A stretch of DNA of 64,000 nt from Longilinea sp035560795. GTDB lineage: Bacteria > Chloroflexota > Anaerolineae > Anaerolineales > Anaerolineaceae. The position numbers and the translations under genes were made by a program. Position 1 is the first letter of the stretch. Each line of letters opens with the position of its first letter. The DNA is taken from NCBI GenBank assembly GCA_035560795.1, contig DATMYV010000039.1, forward strand, positions 15,523 to 79,522. The letters run 5' to 3'. Positions 35,592 to 44,912 of this stretch are shown here, piece by piece. The notes under the pieces were generated by a model. That model did not search any database, was not told where the DNA came from, and saw only the letters and a program-made list of their open reading frames with translations.

Positions 35592-36029
35592 TTAATTCAA
35601 TTCCCACACCGGTTTACCGGCCAGGATGCGTTGAATTTGATTTGGAAAACGATCAGGGTTGAGGGGTTTGCCCAAAAACCCATCAAAACCGGAAGCTTTT
35701 GCTTTATTTATTTGCTCAACGCTGGCTTCAGCTGTGACCGCCACCACAGGGACGTTTCTCAATTTTGGCGATTGGCGAAGTTTTCGTAAGGCGCCGTAGC
35801 CATCTTCATAAGGCAGTCGGATATCCATCAGGACTAAATCGATGCGGGAAAGCGTATCGGCGAATTCGACAACTTCATAACCCGATGTTTTCCATTCGCA
35901 GTGAATACCCAGGAACCCGAGCATTCGCGCGATGAGCATAAAATTCGAGACATTGTCTTCAACCACTAAGACTGAAATCTCGGACAGATTAATTTTTTTC
36001 TCAAGGCCAGATGATTGAGGATCACTCAT
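35592..36029 (-). CDS. Stand-alone receiver-domain protein
   Basis: The 145-residue protein is a single CheY-like receiver with no DNA-binding part. The acidic residues are Glu24/Asp25, the phosphorylation site is Asp69 (LVLMDIRLPYEDG), and AVTAEAS and LGKPLNP supply the Thr and Lys. The N-terminal 15 residues are an extra polar segment. Its ATG overlaps the stop of the preceding receiver gene (ATGA), and the large sensor follows after 10 bases. It may relay phosphate between the shared kinase and other receivers, which is inferred. Confidence 0.9.
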   Translation of the reverse strand: MSDPQSSGLEKKINLSEISVLVVEDNVSNFMLIARMLGFLGIHCEWKTSGYEVVEFADTLSRIDLVLMDIRLPYEDGYGALRKLRQSPKLRNVPVVAVTAEASVEQINKAKASGFDGFLGKPLNPDRFPNQIQRILAGKPVWELN

Positions 36030-36427
36030 AGCACCTCGGAATTTTGCCCATCAGGATCTTGGAGGAATTTAGAAACTTGATCGAGAAACCGGTCGACATC
36101 AATCGGTTTTTCTATGTACCCATCGCAGCCAGCCTGCAGAGTCTTTTCTCGATCGCCCTTCATTACATTCGCGGTGATGGCAATAATTGGCAATTTAGCC
36201 AACCCGGGCATGGCTTTGATCTTATTTGTAAGCGTATAGCCATCCATTTCAGGCATGTTAATATCCATCAAAATGAGATCCGGAATATCAGTTTTCAAGA
36301 TCTCCAATGCTTTCAATGCTTCCTCGGCTTCAATGATCCTGTAACCTTCTGATAAAAGCAGCCGGCGGACAAGCATTCGATTTTCGAAGTTATCTTCCAC
36401 ATGCAGGATTAATTTATCGTTGTTCAT
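36026..36427 (-). CDS. Stand-alone receiver-domain protein, first gene of the signalling operon
   Basis: The 133-residue CheY/DivK-like receiver has Glu11/Asp12, phosphorylation site Asp55 (LILMDINMPEMDG), AITANVMKGD and the Lys in IEKPIDVD. An ATG at 36460 would add 11 residues of non-receiver sequence. I chose 36427 because it begins directly at the fold (MNNDKLILHVEDN), although its GGGGAG is rather far (14 bases) upstream. It opens the minus-strand run that ends at 17162 or 18157. The promoter should lie between 36430 and the terminator near 36564. Confidence 0.85.
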   Translation of the reverse strand: MNNDKLILHVEDNFENRMLVRRLLLSEGYRIIEAEEALKALEILKTDIPDLILMDINMPEMDGYTLTNKIKAMPGLAKLPIIAITANVMKGDREKTLQAGCDGYIEKPIDVDRFLDQVSKFLQDPDGQNSEVL

Positions 36428-36563
36428 GGAACGAATAATTTCTCCCCATAATTTCCCCATGCTTTTTGAGGGTGTCTGATATTGCTTTTGTTATTATAAG
36501 AGGAAGTCCTTGTGCTTCTTACTGTCCTTGCAATACTGTAAAGCTAATCCAAAGGCCTTAACT

Positions 36564-36592
36564 AAAAAAAATACCACCTTGTCGGCGGTATT
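36564..36592 (-). terminator. Rho-independent terminator after tRNA-Gly
   Basis: Read on the minus strand, ATACCGCC pairs with GGTGGTAT (one G-T pair) around a five-base loop, and a run of T follows. It separates the tRNA transcript from the receiver gene downstream. Confidence 0.85.
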
Positions 36593-36601
36593 TTCGGCTT
36601 G

Positions 36602-36674
36602 AGCGGGTGATGGGATTCGAACCCACGGAATGGTAACTTGGGAAGCTACTGCCTTACCACTTGGCGACACCCGC
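36602..36674 (-). tRNA. tRNA-Gly (anticodon CCC)
   Basis: The acceptor stem GCGGGTG pairs with CACCCGC, followed by discriminator T. The D-arm is GCC...GGC. The anticodon stem GTAGC/GTTAC encloses loop TTCCCAA (anticodon CCC), and the T-arm has loop TTCGAAT. CCA is not encoded. The gene has its own promoter and terminator. Confidence 0.93.
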
Positions 36675-36687
36675 ATCGATTGTTTTT

Positions 36688-36715
36688 ATTATATTCAAAA
36701 TGCTGAACCTGTCCA
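36688..36715 (-). promoter_or_regulatory. Promoter of tRNA-Gly
   Basis: On the minus strand, TGGACA (36715-36710) and a perfect TATAAT (36693-36688) are separated by 16 bases. The -10 box ends 13 bases before the tRNA 5' end, as expected for a stable RNA gene. Confidence 0.75.
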
Positions 36716-36784
36716 GCCTTGCAGAATTTGCCCCTTGGACGGATCTATTGCTTCCATCGCCTAAAACTCTTGAAAAATGCTCTA

Positions 36785-36793
36785 TGGTATAAT
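36785..36793 (+). promoter_or_regulatory. Extended -10 promoter candidate for the mre operon
   Basis: TGGTATAAT is a perfect extended -10 element. No good -35 box stands at the normal distance. It would give a leader of about 65 bases before the TTG start of mreB. Confidence 0.5.
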
Positions 36794-36864
36794 CGAATCC
36801 GATGAATTTTGATTGTTTTTACATTATTGACAGGATTCCCTGAACCAGCAACAAGGAGCGCCTC

Positions 36865-37935
36865 TTGGCATTCAACCCAATTAACTGGCTTTTGGGCCTG
36901 TTTTCTTTGGATATTGGCATTGACCTGGGGACGGCAAATACATTGGTGCATGTCCGCGGTAAGGGCATCGTGATAAATGAACCTTCCTGGGTAACAATTG
37001 ATAAACGCACCCGTATGCCGCTCTCCATTGGTGCACAGGCCAAGGAAATGGTTGGTCGTACGCCGGCAAATGTAATCGCCATTCGCCCTCTGCGCGACGG
37101 TGTTATTTCTGAGTTTGAAATAACCAAAGAAATGCTTGGGTATTTTATTCTGCGGGCTCATCAGCAGACATTTGTGGCTATGCCGCGGCCAAGATTGGTG
37201 ATCGGCATTCCATCCGGTGCAACCGAAGTTGAAAAACGCGCCGTTTATGACGCTGCCATGGCTGCCAATGCCCGCGAAGCCTATTTAATTGAAGAGCCGC
37301 GGGCGGCAGCATTGGGTGCTGGATTGCCTGTTTCCGAGGTTCGCGGAAGCATGATTGTTGATATTGGCGGCGGCACCACCGAAGTAGCTGTAATATCCAT
37401 GGGCGGCATTGTCGTTTCACGATCTCTACGTGTTGCTGGCGATGAATTGGATCAGGATATCATCCAATATATCCGCAATAAATATAATCTATTTATTGGT
37501 GAACGGATGGCTGAACAGGTAAAAATAACCATTGGATCCGCTTATCCCTTGCCAACAGAAAAGACCATGACGGTGCGCGGCAGGAATCTGGTAACTGGCC
37601 TGCCGGAGGCGATTGAAGTCTCTTCAGTTGAAATTCGCGAAGCAGTGGCTGGCTCCTTGCAGGTCATCGTTGATACTTTAAAGGACGCACTTGATGAAGC
37701 ACCGCCTGAAATCGTTTCAGATTTGATTGATTCAGGAATTTGCCTGGCAGGCGGAGGAGCGCTGCTTCAGGGTCTCCCTGATCGACTTTCAGACGAACTC
37801 CATTTGCGGGTCTGGGTGGCTGAAGATCCTCTTACCTGTGTGGCGCGTGGTGCGGGGATGATCCTGGAAAATCTGGACAGACCCGAGTATCGCAGTTTTA
37901 TTGTTCCGCTGGAAAGGTCAATTTCCAGAGGGTGA
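36865..37935 (+). CDS. mreB: Rod shape-determining protein MreB (actin-like), TTG start
   Basis: This is the bacterial actin that forms membrane-associated filaments and steers the elongation machinery for peptidoglycan. The 356 residues include the phosphate-1 motif IGIDLGTANTLV, the phosphate-2 motif DIGGGTTEVAV, and the adenosine motif LAGGGALLQG. The start is TTG: AAGGAG lies six bases before it, and the reading MAFNPINWLLGLFSLDIGIDLG gives the short amphipathic N-terminus typical of MreB. It opens the operon mreB-mreC-mreD-mrdA and is followed by mreC after 19 bases. Confidence 0.95.
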   Translation: MAFNPINWLLGLFSLDIGIDLGTANTLVHVRGKGIVINEPSWVTIDKRTRMPLSIGAQAKEMVGRTPANVIAIRPLRDGVISEFEITKEMLGYFILRAHQQTFVAMPRPRLVIGIPSGATEVEKRAVYDAAMAANAREAYLIEEPRAAALGAGLPVSEVRGSMIVDIGGGTTEVAVISMGGIVVSRSLRVAGDELDQDIIQYIRNKYNLFIGERMAEQVKITIGSAYPLPTEKTMTVRGRNLVTGLPEAIEVSSVEIREAVAGSLQVIVDTLKDALDEAPPEIVSDLIDSGICLAGGGALLQGLPDRLSDELHLRVWVAEDPLTCVARGAGMILENLDRPEYRSFIVPLERSISRG

Positions 37936-37954
37936 TTGGGTGAATGCCTGAACC

Positions 37955-38800
37955 ATGAAACCAACTCCCCAGCGCACGTGGCAGACAGCTGCTCTCGTGC
38001 TTGTTTTGACCGGGGTTTTCTTATTGGCACTTGGTGGATACCTGGCGCCATTTTTACGTACGACATTGACCCCCTTGGTTTCAGTCCAGCAATGGCTTTC
38101 AAGCCGTTATCTGGCAGTAGTAGAATTTCTAACGGTTCCGCGTGATGTTGCCAGCCTGCGCCAGCGTGCCGCTGAACTGGAAGAGCAAAATGCCCAGCTC
38201 GAAACGCAAATCATCGATCTGCAATCCCAATTGCGTGAGGCTGATGTTTTATATGCATTATTGGATTTCGCCCGTTCGAGACCAGAAAACACGTATAAAG
38301 CTGCTGCAGTAATTGGACGCGATCCAAGTCCTTTTCTTCATTATGTAATCATCGATCGCGGTTCTGATGACGGTTTGCGTTACGGCATGCCGGTTGTTAC
38401 AGCTCAAGGACTGGTAGGACGGATTGCAGCTGTAACATCTTCGGCTTCGCGCGTACAATTGGTCACGGATCCTTCTTCAATTGTTAACGTCCGCTTGAAA
38501 ACCGGTCAAAGCGAAGTCCAGTTGGAGGGGTCGATCACTGGCGATCTCACGCTTGAAATGGTACCTCAGGATGTTACATTGACTGTAGGCGATCTGGTGT
38601 TAACCTCTGGGATCGGCGGGACTTATCCAGCCGATATATTGGTGGGACAAATCCTTAGCGCTCGTAAAGTATTGACGGATATTTTTCAAACTGCTTCCGT
38701 TCAATCTGCGGTGGATTTTTCAAATTTGCAAGCGGTGTTGGTGATCACCAATTTCCGGCCAGTGGAGATAACGCCGCTTATTCCAACAGCAATCCCATGA
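37955..38800 (+). CDS. mreC: Rod shape-determining protein MreC
   Basis: This bitopic membrane protein links the cytoplasmic MreB filaments to the periplasmic or outer-face synthases. The 281 residues have one N-terminal membrane helix (about 12-34), a coiled coil (about 65-100, rich in LRQRAAELEEQNAQLETQ), and the beta-rich MreC domain (RDPSPFLHYVIIDRGSDDGLRYGMPV, VTDPSS, VLTSGIGGTYPADILVG). Its stop overlaps the mreD start (ATGA). Confidence 0.93.
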   Translation: MKPTPQRTWQTAALVLVLTGVFLLALGGYLAPFLRTTLTPLVSVQQWLSSRYLAVVEFLTVPRDVASLRQRAAELEEQNAQLETQIIDLQSQLREADVLYALLDFARSRPENTYKAAAVIGRDPSPFLHYVIIDRGSDDGLRYGMPVVTAQGLVGRIAAVTSSASRVQLVTDPSSIVNVRLKTGQSEVQLEGSITGDLTLEMVPQDVTLTVGDLVLTSGIGGTYPADILVGQILSARKVLTDIFQTASVQSAVDFSNLQAVLVITNFRPVEITPLIPTAIP

Positions 38801-39303
38801 TTTGGGCTAACCTGCTGGCGATTCCAGTTTTGATTATCATAACGATGCTCCAAATTAGCATTGTCAGTCGGATGCCGCTTCTTCATGGAACTGCGGATTT
38901 GCTTTTATTGGCAATTTTGGGTTGGACGTTGCAGAAACGTGTTCGGAGTGGTTGGTTTTGGGCTGCCACGGCAGGCGTCTTAATAGGCCTGTCCTCAGCG
39001 ATTTCGCCCTTTGTTGCGATCGCCTCCTATTTGCTGGTGGCAGCTCTGGTACAATTCTTTAAACGGCAAGTTTGGCAGGCGCCGTTGCTGGTCATGCTAT
39101 TACTTACCTTAATTTGCACACTACTTACACAGGGAATTACGTTGGCTACCTTGGTTATTAGCGGAACTCCGCTGCCAATTCTTGACAGCCTTAGTTTGAT
39201 CACACTGCCAAGCATTCTGTTAAATATGGTGTTAGCCGTACCGATTTATATCATCATGGCAGATATGGCCAACTGGGTATTTCCAGAAGAGATTGAGGGA
39301 TGA
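38797..39303 (+). CDS. mreD: Rod shape-determining protein MreD
   Basis: This is a small integral membrane protein of the elongasome. The 168 residues are mostly hydrophobic with about five to six segments, for example LLAIPVLIIITMLQISIV and LLVMLLLTLICTLLTQGITLA. The assignment rests on size, hydrophobicity and position between mreC and the PBP2 gene, since MreD sequences are poorly conserved. Both ends overlap the neighbours by four bases (ATGA), so the four genes are translationally coupled. Confidence 0.88.
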   Translation: MIWANLLAIPVLIIITMLQISIVSRMPLLHGTADLLLLAILGWTLQKRVRSGWFWAATAGVLIGLSSAISPFVAIASYLLVAALVQFFKRQVWQAPLLVMLLLTLICTLLTQGITLATLVISGTPLPILDSLSLITLPSILLNMVLAVPIYIIMADMANWVFPEEIEG

Positions 39304-41381
39304 AATTTCAAAACGAACCTCCGAAGAGTTTTTTCGATTCCTGGCGGTATTGGACCATTTACGCATTGATGGCTATTGTCTTCGGTTTTTTCTTGATTCG
39401 TCTATTTAGTTTGCAGATTCTGGATGGCAAAGTATATGCAGCCCAGGCGGATGAAAACCGAACAACTGAAATCAGTATACCAACCTCACGCGGATTGATT
39501 TATGACCGCAATGGTTTTGTGTTGGCACGAAATGTGGCCTCTTATAATGTTGTGATTACCCCTGCAAATCTGCCTGAAGACGCAGGTGCGGTTCAGAATA
39601 TTTACCGGCAGATCTCTGATCTGATTGGAATTCCTGTTTCGAACGGTAATACCGATGAAGAAACTGTACGAAATTTTTCTCCTTGCCAGAACGATCTTGG
39701 CATCACTCAAATCGTATATATCGGCAGAACGAATGCGCCTTTTGATCCTGTCCGGGTGAAATGTAATATCGATACCCAGATTGCACTTGTGATCCGGGAA
39801 AAATCAGTGGATTGGCCAGGCGTTGGCATTGAAACCGAAGCTGTGCGTGATTATCCTACTGGAGATTTGACAGCGGAAGTCATTGGTTTCCTTGGACCCA
39901 TACCAGCCACTCGAAAAGATGAGCTGGAGGCTCAGGGATTTGTGACCAACCGGGATAAGATCGGTTACGCCGGGGTCGAATTTTCGATGGATGACGTCTT
40001 ACTTGGCAAGAATGGCAAACGGGTCATCGAGGTGGACGTTGGCGGCCAGGAATTGCGAGATTTACAAACGCCAGTTGAAGCAGTCCCTGGTAACAACATC
40101 GAACTGACCATCGATTCACGCTTGCAGTTGGCAGCCAGGACGGCATTGATCGATCAGATTAACACCTGGAACCGGTATTTTAATAAAATTAAATACCCGA
40201 GCGGCGTCGTCATTGCAATGAATCCGAAAACGGGTGAAATCCTGGCAATGGTATCGTATCCGAATTACGAAAATAACCGCTTGGCGAGATTGATACCGGC
40301 CTATTATTACCAGCAGCTCAGCCAGGACCCCAATAAACCCATGCTCAATCATGCCATTTCTGCTGAAATGGCTCCTGGTTCGGTTTTTAAAATGGGTACG
40401 GCGATCGGAATATTAAACGAAGGTGTTGTCACACCGGAACAACAAATCGAAGATCCTGGAAAAATTACGATCGTCGAAAAATACTCAGAGAATTATGCTG
40501 GCAGAAACAGAGATTACGTATGCTACACCTATAAAACGACTGGTAAGGGTCATGGAATGGTCAATTACCTGCGTGGCGTGGCGCTCTCCTGCGATGTTTA
40601 TTTTTACAAAGTCGGCGGCGGCTATAAGGATGAGGTAAAAGAGGGACTCAACATTTGGCGCATCGGAGAATATTCGCGAGCACTTGGCTATGGCGAGCCT
40701 TTGGGTATCGAGCTTCCGGGTGAAGCATCCGGATTAATCCCTGACCCCAATTGGAAACGCATCACCCAGGGTGAAAACTGGTCGACAGGCGACACTTATA
40801 TCTCCACCATCGGCCAAGGGTACGTCCTGGCAACACCTCTGCAAGTACTCGTGTCTATTGCAACTCTGGCAAATGACGGCAAACTCATGCGGCCTACCAT
40901 CATTCACGATATCACCGATTCAGAAGGTAATATCGTAAAAGCTTTTGAACCGGATATGCTTTGGGATATTACCAAGGATGCGAAAATCCAGGTCTATGAT
41001 GAAAATGCAATTCCGACCGGCGAATTAAAAACCGTAGAACCCTGGGTAATCAAACTAGCCCAGGAAGGCATGCGCGAAGTGGTGGCAGACGGCACTGCAA
41101 CATTGGCATTTGACGGATTTAATATTCCATCGGCTGGAAAGACCGGTACGGCGGAATACTGTGATGACGTAGCTTCCAAGGCTGGGCTTTGCATATCCGG
41201 TTCCTGGCCGGCGCATGCCTGGTATGTGGGATATGCGCCATTTGATGATCCAGAAATCGCCGTTGTGGCTTTTGTATATAACGGTGATGAAGGTTCAAAA
41301 ATCGCAGCGCCGATTGTGCGCAAAGTATTGGATGCTTACTTTACACTTAAAGCCGGTAATACAGCGGAACCTGCGCCCTGA
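39300..41381 (+). CDS. mrdA: Penicillin-binding protein 2 (elongation-specific transpeptidase)
   Basis: This class B PBP cross-links peptidoglycan during rod elongation with RodA. The 693 residues have one N-terminal membrane helix (about 18-40), the PBP dimerisation domain (IPTSRGLIYDRNG onwards), and the transpeptidase domain. Catalytic Ser361 sits in PGSVFK (Lys364), and Lys614 is in AGKTGTAEYC. An SCD block (LSCDVYFYK) takes the place of the usual SxN. The transpeptidase domain holds several cysteines. It overlaps mreD by four bases. Confidence 0.94.
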   Translation: MKFQNEPPKSFFDSWRYWTIYALMAIVFGFFLIRLFSLQILDGKVYAAQADENRTTEISIPTSRGLIYDRNGFVLARNVASYNVVITPANLPEDAGAVQNIYRQISDLIGIPVSNGNTDEETVRNFSPCQNDLGITQIVYIGRTNAPFDPVRVKCNIDTQIALVIREKSVDWPGVGIETEAVRDYPTGDLTAEVIGFLGPIPATRKDELEAQGFVTNRDKIGYAGVEFSMDDVLLGKNGKRVIEVDVGGQELRDLQTPVEAVPGNNIELTIDSRLQLAARTALIDQINTWNRYFNKIKYPSGVVIAMNPKTGEILAMVSYPNYENNRLARLIPAYYYQQLSQDPNKPMLNHAISAEMAPGSVFKMGTAIGILNEGVVTPEQQIEDPGKITIVEKYSENYAGRNRDYVCYTYKTTGKGHGMVNYLRGVALSCDVYFYKVGGGYKDEVKEGLNIWRIGEYSRALGYGEPLGIELPGEASGLIPDPNWKRITQGENWSTGDTYISTIGQGYVLATPLQVLVSIATLANDGKLMRPTIIHDITDSEGNIVKAFEPDMLWDITKDAKIQVYDENAIPTGELKTVEPWVIKLAQEGMREVVADGTATLAFDGFNIPSAGKTGTAEYCDDVASKAGLCISGSWPAHAWYVGYAPFDDPEIAVVAFVYNGDEGSKIAAPIVRKVLDAYFTLKAGNTAEPAP

Positions 41382-41456
41382 CAAGAACGGAGCTACATCA
41401 ATCCGATGATTAGAAAACTGCATTTTGTATCCATACCTGGTGTGCCTCGCAATCGA

Positions 41457-41485
41457 TTCAAAATTACATTATTATGCGGGATAAT
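41457..41485 (+). promoter_or_regulatory. Candidate promoter directly before minC
   Basis: TTCAAA (41457-41462) and GATAAT (41480-41485) have a 17-base spacer. Transcription would begin at about 41491-41493, exactly at the GTG start of minC, so the message could be leaderless. The gene has no convincing ribosome site, which agrees. Confidence 0.4.
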
Positions 41486-41490
41486 CTCCG

Positions 41491-42174
41491 GTGGTTGAGC
41501 CAACGGTCGTTAGTATAAAAGGAATTACAGACGGTTTATTGGTCACCCTGGGTGAGGGCGATTGGCCCGGGATTCAAAATGCGCTAATCAATAGTCTTGA
41601 ACAGAAATCGAGTTTTTTCCAGGGTGCTCAATTGGCCATGGAAGTCGGGAGCCGGGAGTTGCGACTGGCAGAATTGAGCCAATTGCGGGATCAACTTTCT
41701 AAACGGGGGATTTCCTTATGGGCGGTTGTGAGTTCCAATCTGGATACTGAGCAGACTGCCAAGGTCCTTGGTCTTGCGACAAAACTATCACTACCGCGGG
41801 TCGAGCGCGGAGCCCGCAAGCTGGAAACCACCCATGAAGGTGAAAACGGCGTTTTCATTCGCAGAACATTGCGTTCCGGGTTTAAATTGTCATCAGGGGG
41901 ACATATCAGCGTGTTGGGAGATGTCAGACCTGGGGCTGAGGTCATCGCCCGAGGAAGCGTAATCATTTGGGGCAGGGCGCGTGGATCGATTTTCGCTGGC
42001 GCTGAGGGTGATGATACTTCAGTTGTCTGTGCGATGAGATTAGAGCCTAGAGAATTGCGCATAGCCAATCTAACTGCGAATATTACTCTCATGACCGCAC
42101 CTTCCCAGCCGGTTTGCGCCGTAATCCGCAACGGGGTAATTGTCATAGAACCCTGGAAAACTCAGGAGCATTAG
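41491..42174 (+). CDS. minC: Septum site-determining protein MinC
   Basis: MinC inhibits FtsZ polymerisation away from mid-cell. The 227-residue protein has an N-terminal domain (about 1-95, with GITDGLLVTLGEGDW) and the C-terminal beta-helix (about 120-227, with SGGHISVLGDVRPGAEVIARGSVIIWG and GSIFAGAEGDDTSVVCA). The start is GTG at 41491 with no good ribosome site. No minD or minE lies beside it, unlike the common minCD(E) order. It sits inside the rod-shape operon, between mrdA and rodA. Confidence 0.92.
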   Translation: MVEPTVVSIKGITDGLLVTLGEGDWPGIQNALINSLEQKSSFFQGAQLAMEVGSRELRLAELSQLRDQLSKRGISLWAVVSSNLDTEQTAKVLGLATKLSLPRVERGARKLETTHEGENGVFIRRTLRSGFKLSSGGHISVLGDVRPGAEVIARGSVIIWGRARGSIFAGAEGDDTSVVCAMRLEPRELRIANLTANITLMTAPSQPVCAVIRNGVIVIEPWKTQEH

Positions 42175-42281
42175 GGTTTGTCTGACGATATAATTAGGGT
42201 AGCGCTTTCCAGTTGATGGTCTGCCAATAATCAACATCCAATTGGCAATTATCAAAAAAAGGTGAGTTGGTAATTTGATTT

Positions 42282-43382
42282 ATGTTTAACAAAGAAAACT
42301 GGCGGCATTTTGATTATTGGTTATTTGGGGCGGTGGTAATCCTTTCCATTTTTGGGATTGCCATGATCCGTTCTGCCATAGCGGGAAATTTTGATCTGGC
42401 GACCATTGACAAGAGCCAGACCCAATTTGTGGTGGTTGGTCTTGTTATTATCCTGGTGGTTGCGATGATCGATTACCGCTACTGGTCATCGCTGGCAAGT
42501 TTATTATATGTATTTGGCGTGATCTTTTTGATCATCATTCTGTTGATCGGAAACATTGCTTTTGGTTCAACCCGCTGGATCGTCATTGCAGGAATTAATA
42601 TCCAGCCGTCGGAACTTGTAAAGATCATCATGATCATCGTGCTGGCTGACTTTTTTGCCCGTAACAAAGACCGCATTCACGATTTCCGCACCATTGCAAG
42701 GAGCTTTGTTCTGACTGCGGGGGTAGTGGTATTGATTTATTTACAACCTAATCTCAGTACCTCGATTGTGATCTTCGTCATTTGGGCTGCCATGTTGTGG
42801 CTGAGCGGCTTGCCGGTCAAATATATCGCTTTGTTTGTCGCCGGAGGCGTCATTCTTGCGTTGGTACTTTTTCCCTTTGTGGAAACCTACCAGCAGCAGC
42901 GTGTTTTAAACTTCATCTTTCCAAATCCGAACGCAAGTTACGGCGATAATTACAATGTGGAACAGGCGTTAATAACCATCGGCTCAGGTGGATGGTTTGG
43001 CATGGGGTACGGTCATGGTACGCAGGTTCAGTTGCGTTTTCTCAAGGTCCGCCACACAGACTTCATCTTTGCCTCTATGGCAGAAGAATTCGGATTTGTC
43101 GGAACGGTATTGGTGGTATCCGTATTGTTGTTTGTCATTTTGCGGTGCATCCGGGTTGCCCGTCACGCTGACGACCCTTTTGGTGCATTAATTGCTTATG
43201 GCTTTGCAACTTTGTTATTTTTCCAAACATCGGTTAATATTGGGGTCAACCTAAATGTCATTCCGGTTACCGGATTGACATTGCCCTTCGTAAGTTACGG
43301 TGGTAGCTCGTTGATCTCTCTGGTATTAGGCATTGGATTGGTCGAAAGCGTTGCCGCGCACAGTAAGAATCAGGAATTTTAG
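42282..43382 (+). CDS. rodA: RodA-type SEDS peptidoglycan glycosyltransferase
   Basis: This SEDS-family polymerase makes glycan strands and works with the PBP2 encoded upstream. The 366 residues contain about ten membrane helices. Family motifs are GSTRWI, QPSELVKI, QPNLSTS, YNVEQALITIGSGGWFGMGYG, MAEEFGFVG and GLTLPFVSYGGSSL near the end. A TGA lies two codons before the ATG, so the start is fixed near 42282. RodA rather than FtsW is chosen because of the mre-mrdA context. gltX follows after eight bases. Confidence 0.93.
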   Translation: MFNKENWRHFDYWLFGAVVILSIFGIAMIRSAIAGNFDLATIDKSQTQFVVVGLVIILVVAMIDYRYWSSLASLLYVFGVIFLIIILLIGNIAFGSTRWIVIAGINIQPSELVKIIMIIVLADFFARNKDRIHDFRTIARSFVLTAGVVVLIYLQPNLSTSIVIFVIWAAMLWLSGLPVKYIALFVAGGVILALVLFPFVETYQQQRVLNFIFPNPNASYGDNYNVEQALITIGSGGWFGMGYGHGTQVQLRFLKVRHTDFIFASMAEEFGFVGTVLVVSVLLFVILRCIRVARHADDPFGALIAYGFATLLFFQTSVNIGVNLNVIPVTGLTLPFVSYGGSSLISLVLGIGLVESVAAHSKNQEF

Positions 43383-43390
43383 GACGCATT

Positions 43391-44896
43391 ATGACAGCTG
43401 CATTAGTCAAACTCGCACGGGTCCGTTTTGCACCTTCACCCACTGGCCACCTTCATTTAGGTGGTGCCCGTACGGCACTTTATGATTATTTGTTGGCTCG
43501 CCAGACAGGTGGACAATTTATCTTACGTATAGAGGATACTGATCGGAAGCGCCTGGTGGAAGGGGCCGAACAGGAAATTATGGATGGCCTGCGCTGGTTG
43601 GGATTGGAATATGATGAAGGACCAGATGTCGGCGGTCCCTTCGGTCCTTACCGCCAATCTGAGCGCAAGGAAATCTACCAGCATTATGCTAAAGAACTTA
43701 TCGATTCTGGCCATGCCTATTATTGTTTCTGCACGCCAGAACGGCTTGAGAAGGTGCGGCAGGAACGGCAAAAAAGGAAGGAGCTTACGGGTTATGACGG
43801 TACTTGCCGTATGCTGGATCCCGATGATTCTGCTCGCCGGGTAGCCGCAGGTGAAAAGCATGTGGTGCGTTTTAAGATGCCGCAGGAAGGATCCACCACT
43901 GTCACAGACCTGATACGCGGCGATATAACCGTCGATAACCGTGTCCTTGATGACTATATCATTGTGAAATCAGACGGATTGGCGTTGTATCACCTGGCAG
44001 CGGCAGTGGATGACCACCTGATGCAGATAACGCACGTATTTCGCGGCTCGGAATGGTTGCCAACCTTCCCGCTTCACGGGCTGATTCATCGCGCGCTGGG
44101 TTGGGAAGAACCCGCCTGGGTTCATCTTTCGCTATTTCTCAAACCGAGCGGCAAGGGAAAGATGAGCAAACGGGAGAAGGCGGAATTAATGAAAGATGGA
44201 TATTCCATCTTCATCAAAGACCTGCAGGAATTGGGTTATCTACCTGAGGCAATCAATAATTGGATTGCCCTGATGGGCTGGAGTTATGATGATCACACCG
44301 AGTTCTTTACCCTTAAAGATCTGGTGGAAAAATTCAGTCTGCGGAAACTCAACCCTTCACCGGCCGCCATCAACTTCACCAAATTCGATCATTTCAACGG
44401 TCTACACATCCGTGCCCTCGGAACGGCGGATCTGGCCGAACGCATCAAGCCCTTCTTCGTTTCCCGGGGATATGATGCAGATGATGCCACGTTGTTGAAG
44501 ATTGCCCCGACCATCCAGGAACATATCGGAACACTGGATGAAGCACCTGAATTTGCCGGCTTCTTCTTTACAGACGAGATAACCCCGGCAGCTGAGGACT
44601 TGATTGCAAAAGGGCTGAATGCGACGGAATCAGCTTCAATTGTTAAGAAATCGTTGGCTGTATTGGTTTCACTGCCGGATATTCAAGTGGAGACTGCCGA
44701 GCCACCGATGCGTAAACTCGTCGAAGAATCTGGTTTCACCGCCGGCCAGGTATTCGGAATCATGCGCATGGCGATCACAGGGCAGAAAGTCAGTCCCCCT
44801 TTGTTTGAAAGCATGGAAATCATTGGGCGGGACAGAGTGCTTGTGCGGTTAAAAAATGCGCTCCGACAGCTTGAATCATTGGCAGGACAGGAATAA
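43391..44896 (+). CDS. gltX: Glutamyl-tRNA synthetase
   Basis: This class I synthetase charges tRNA-Glu. The 501 residues show the HIGH-type motif PSPTGHLHLGGAR, KMSKRE near residue 260, and the helical anticodon-binding C-terminus. Because the genome also has glnS (45267), this enzyme is expected to be the discriminating type. AGGA overlaps the rodA stop just before the ATG. A tRNA-Gln with its own promoter and then glnS follow. Confidence 0.95.
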   Translation: MTAALVKLARVRFAPSPTGHLHLGGARTALYDYLLARQTGGQFILRIEDTDRKRLVEGAEQEIMDGLRWLGLEYDEGPDVGGPFGPYRQSERKEIYQHYAKELIDSGHAYYCFCTPERLEKVRQERQKRKELTGYDGTCRMLDPDDSARRVAAGEKHVVRFKMPQEGSTTVTDLIRGDITVDNRVLDDYIIVKSDGLALYHLAAAVDDHLMQITHVFRGSEWLPTFPLHGLIHRALGWEEPAWVHLSLFLKPSGKGKMSKREKAELMKDGYSIFIKDLQELGYLPEAINNWIALMGWSYDDHTEFFTLKDLVEKFSLRKLNPSPAAINFTKFDHFNGLHIRALGTADLAERIKPFFVSRGYDADDATLLKIAPTIQEHIGTLDEAPEFAGFFFTDEITPAAEDLIAKGLNATESASIVKKSLAVLVSLPDIQVETAEPPMRKLVEESGFTAGQVFGIMRMAITGQKVSPPLFESMEIIGRDRVLVRLKNALRQLESLAGQE

Positions 44897-44912
44897 CTTG
44901 AGTTTTTACCTC

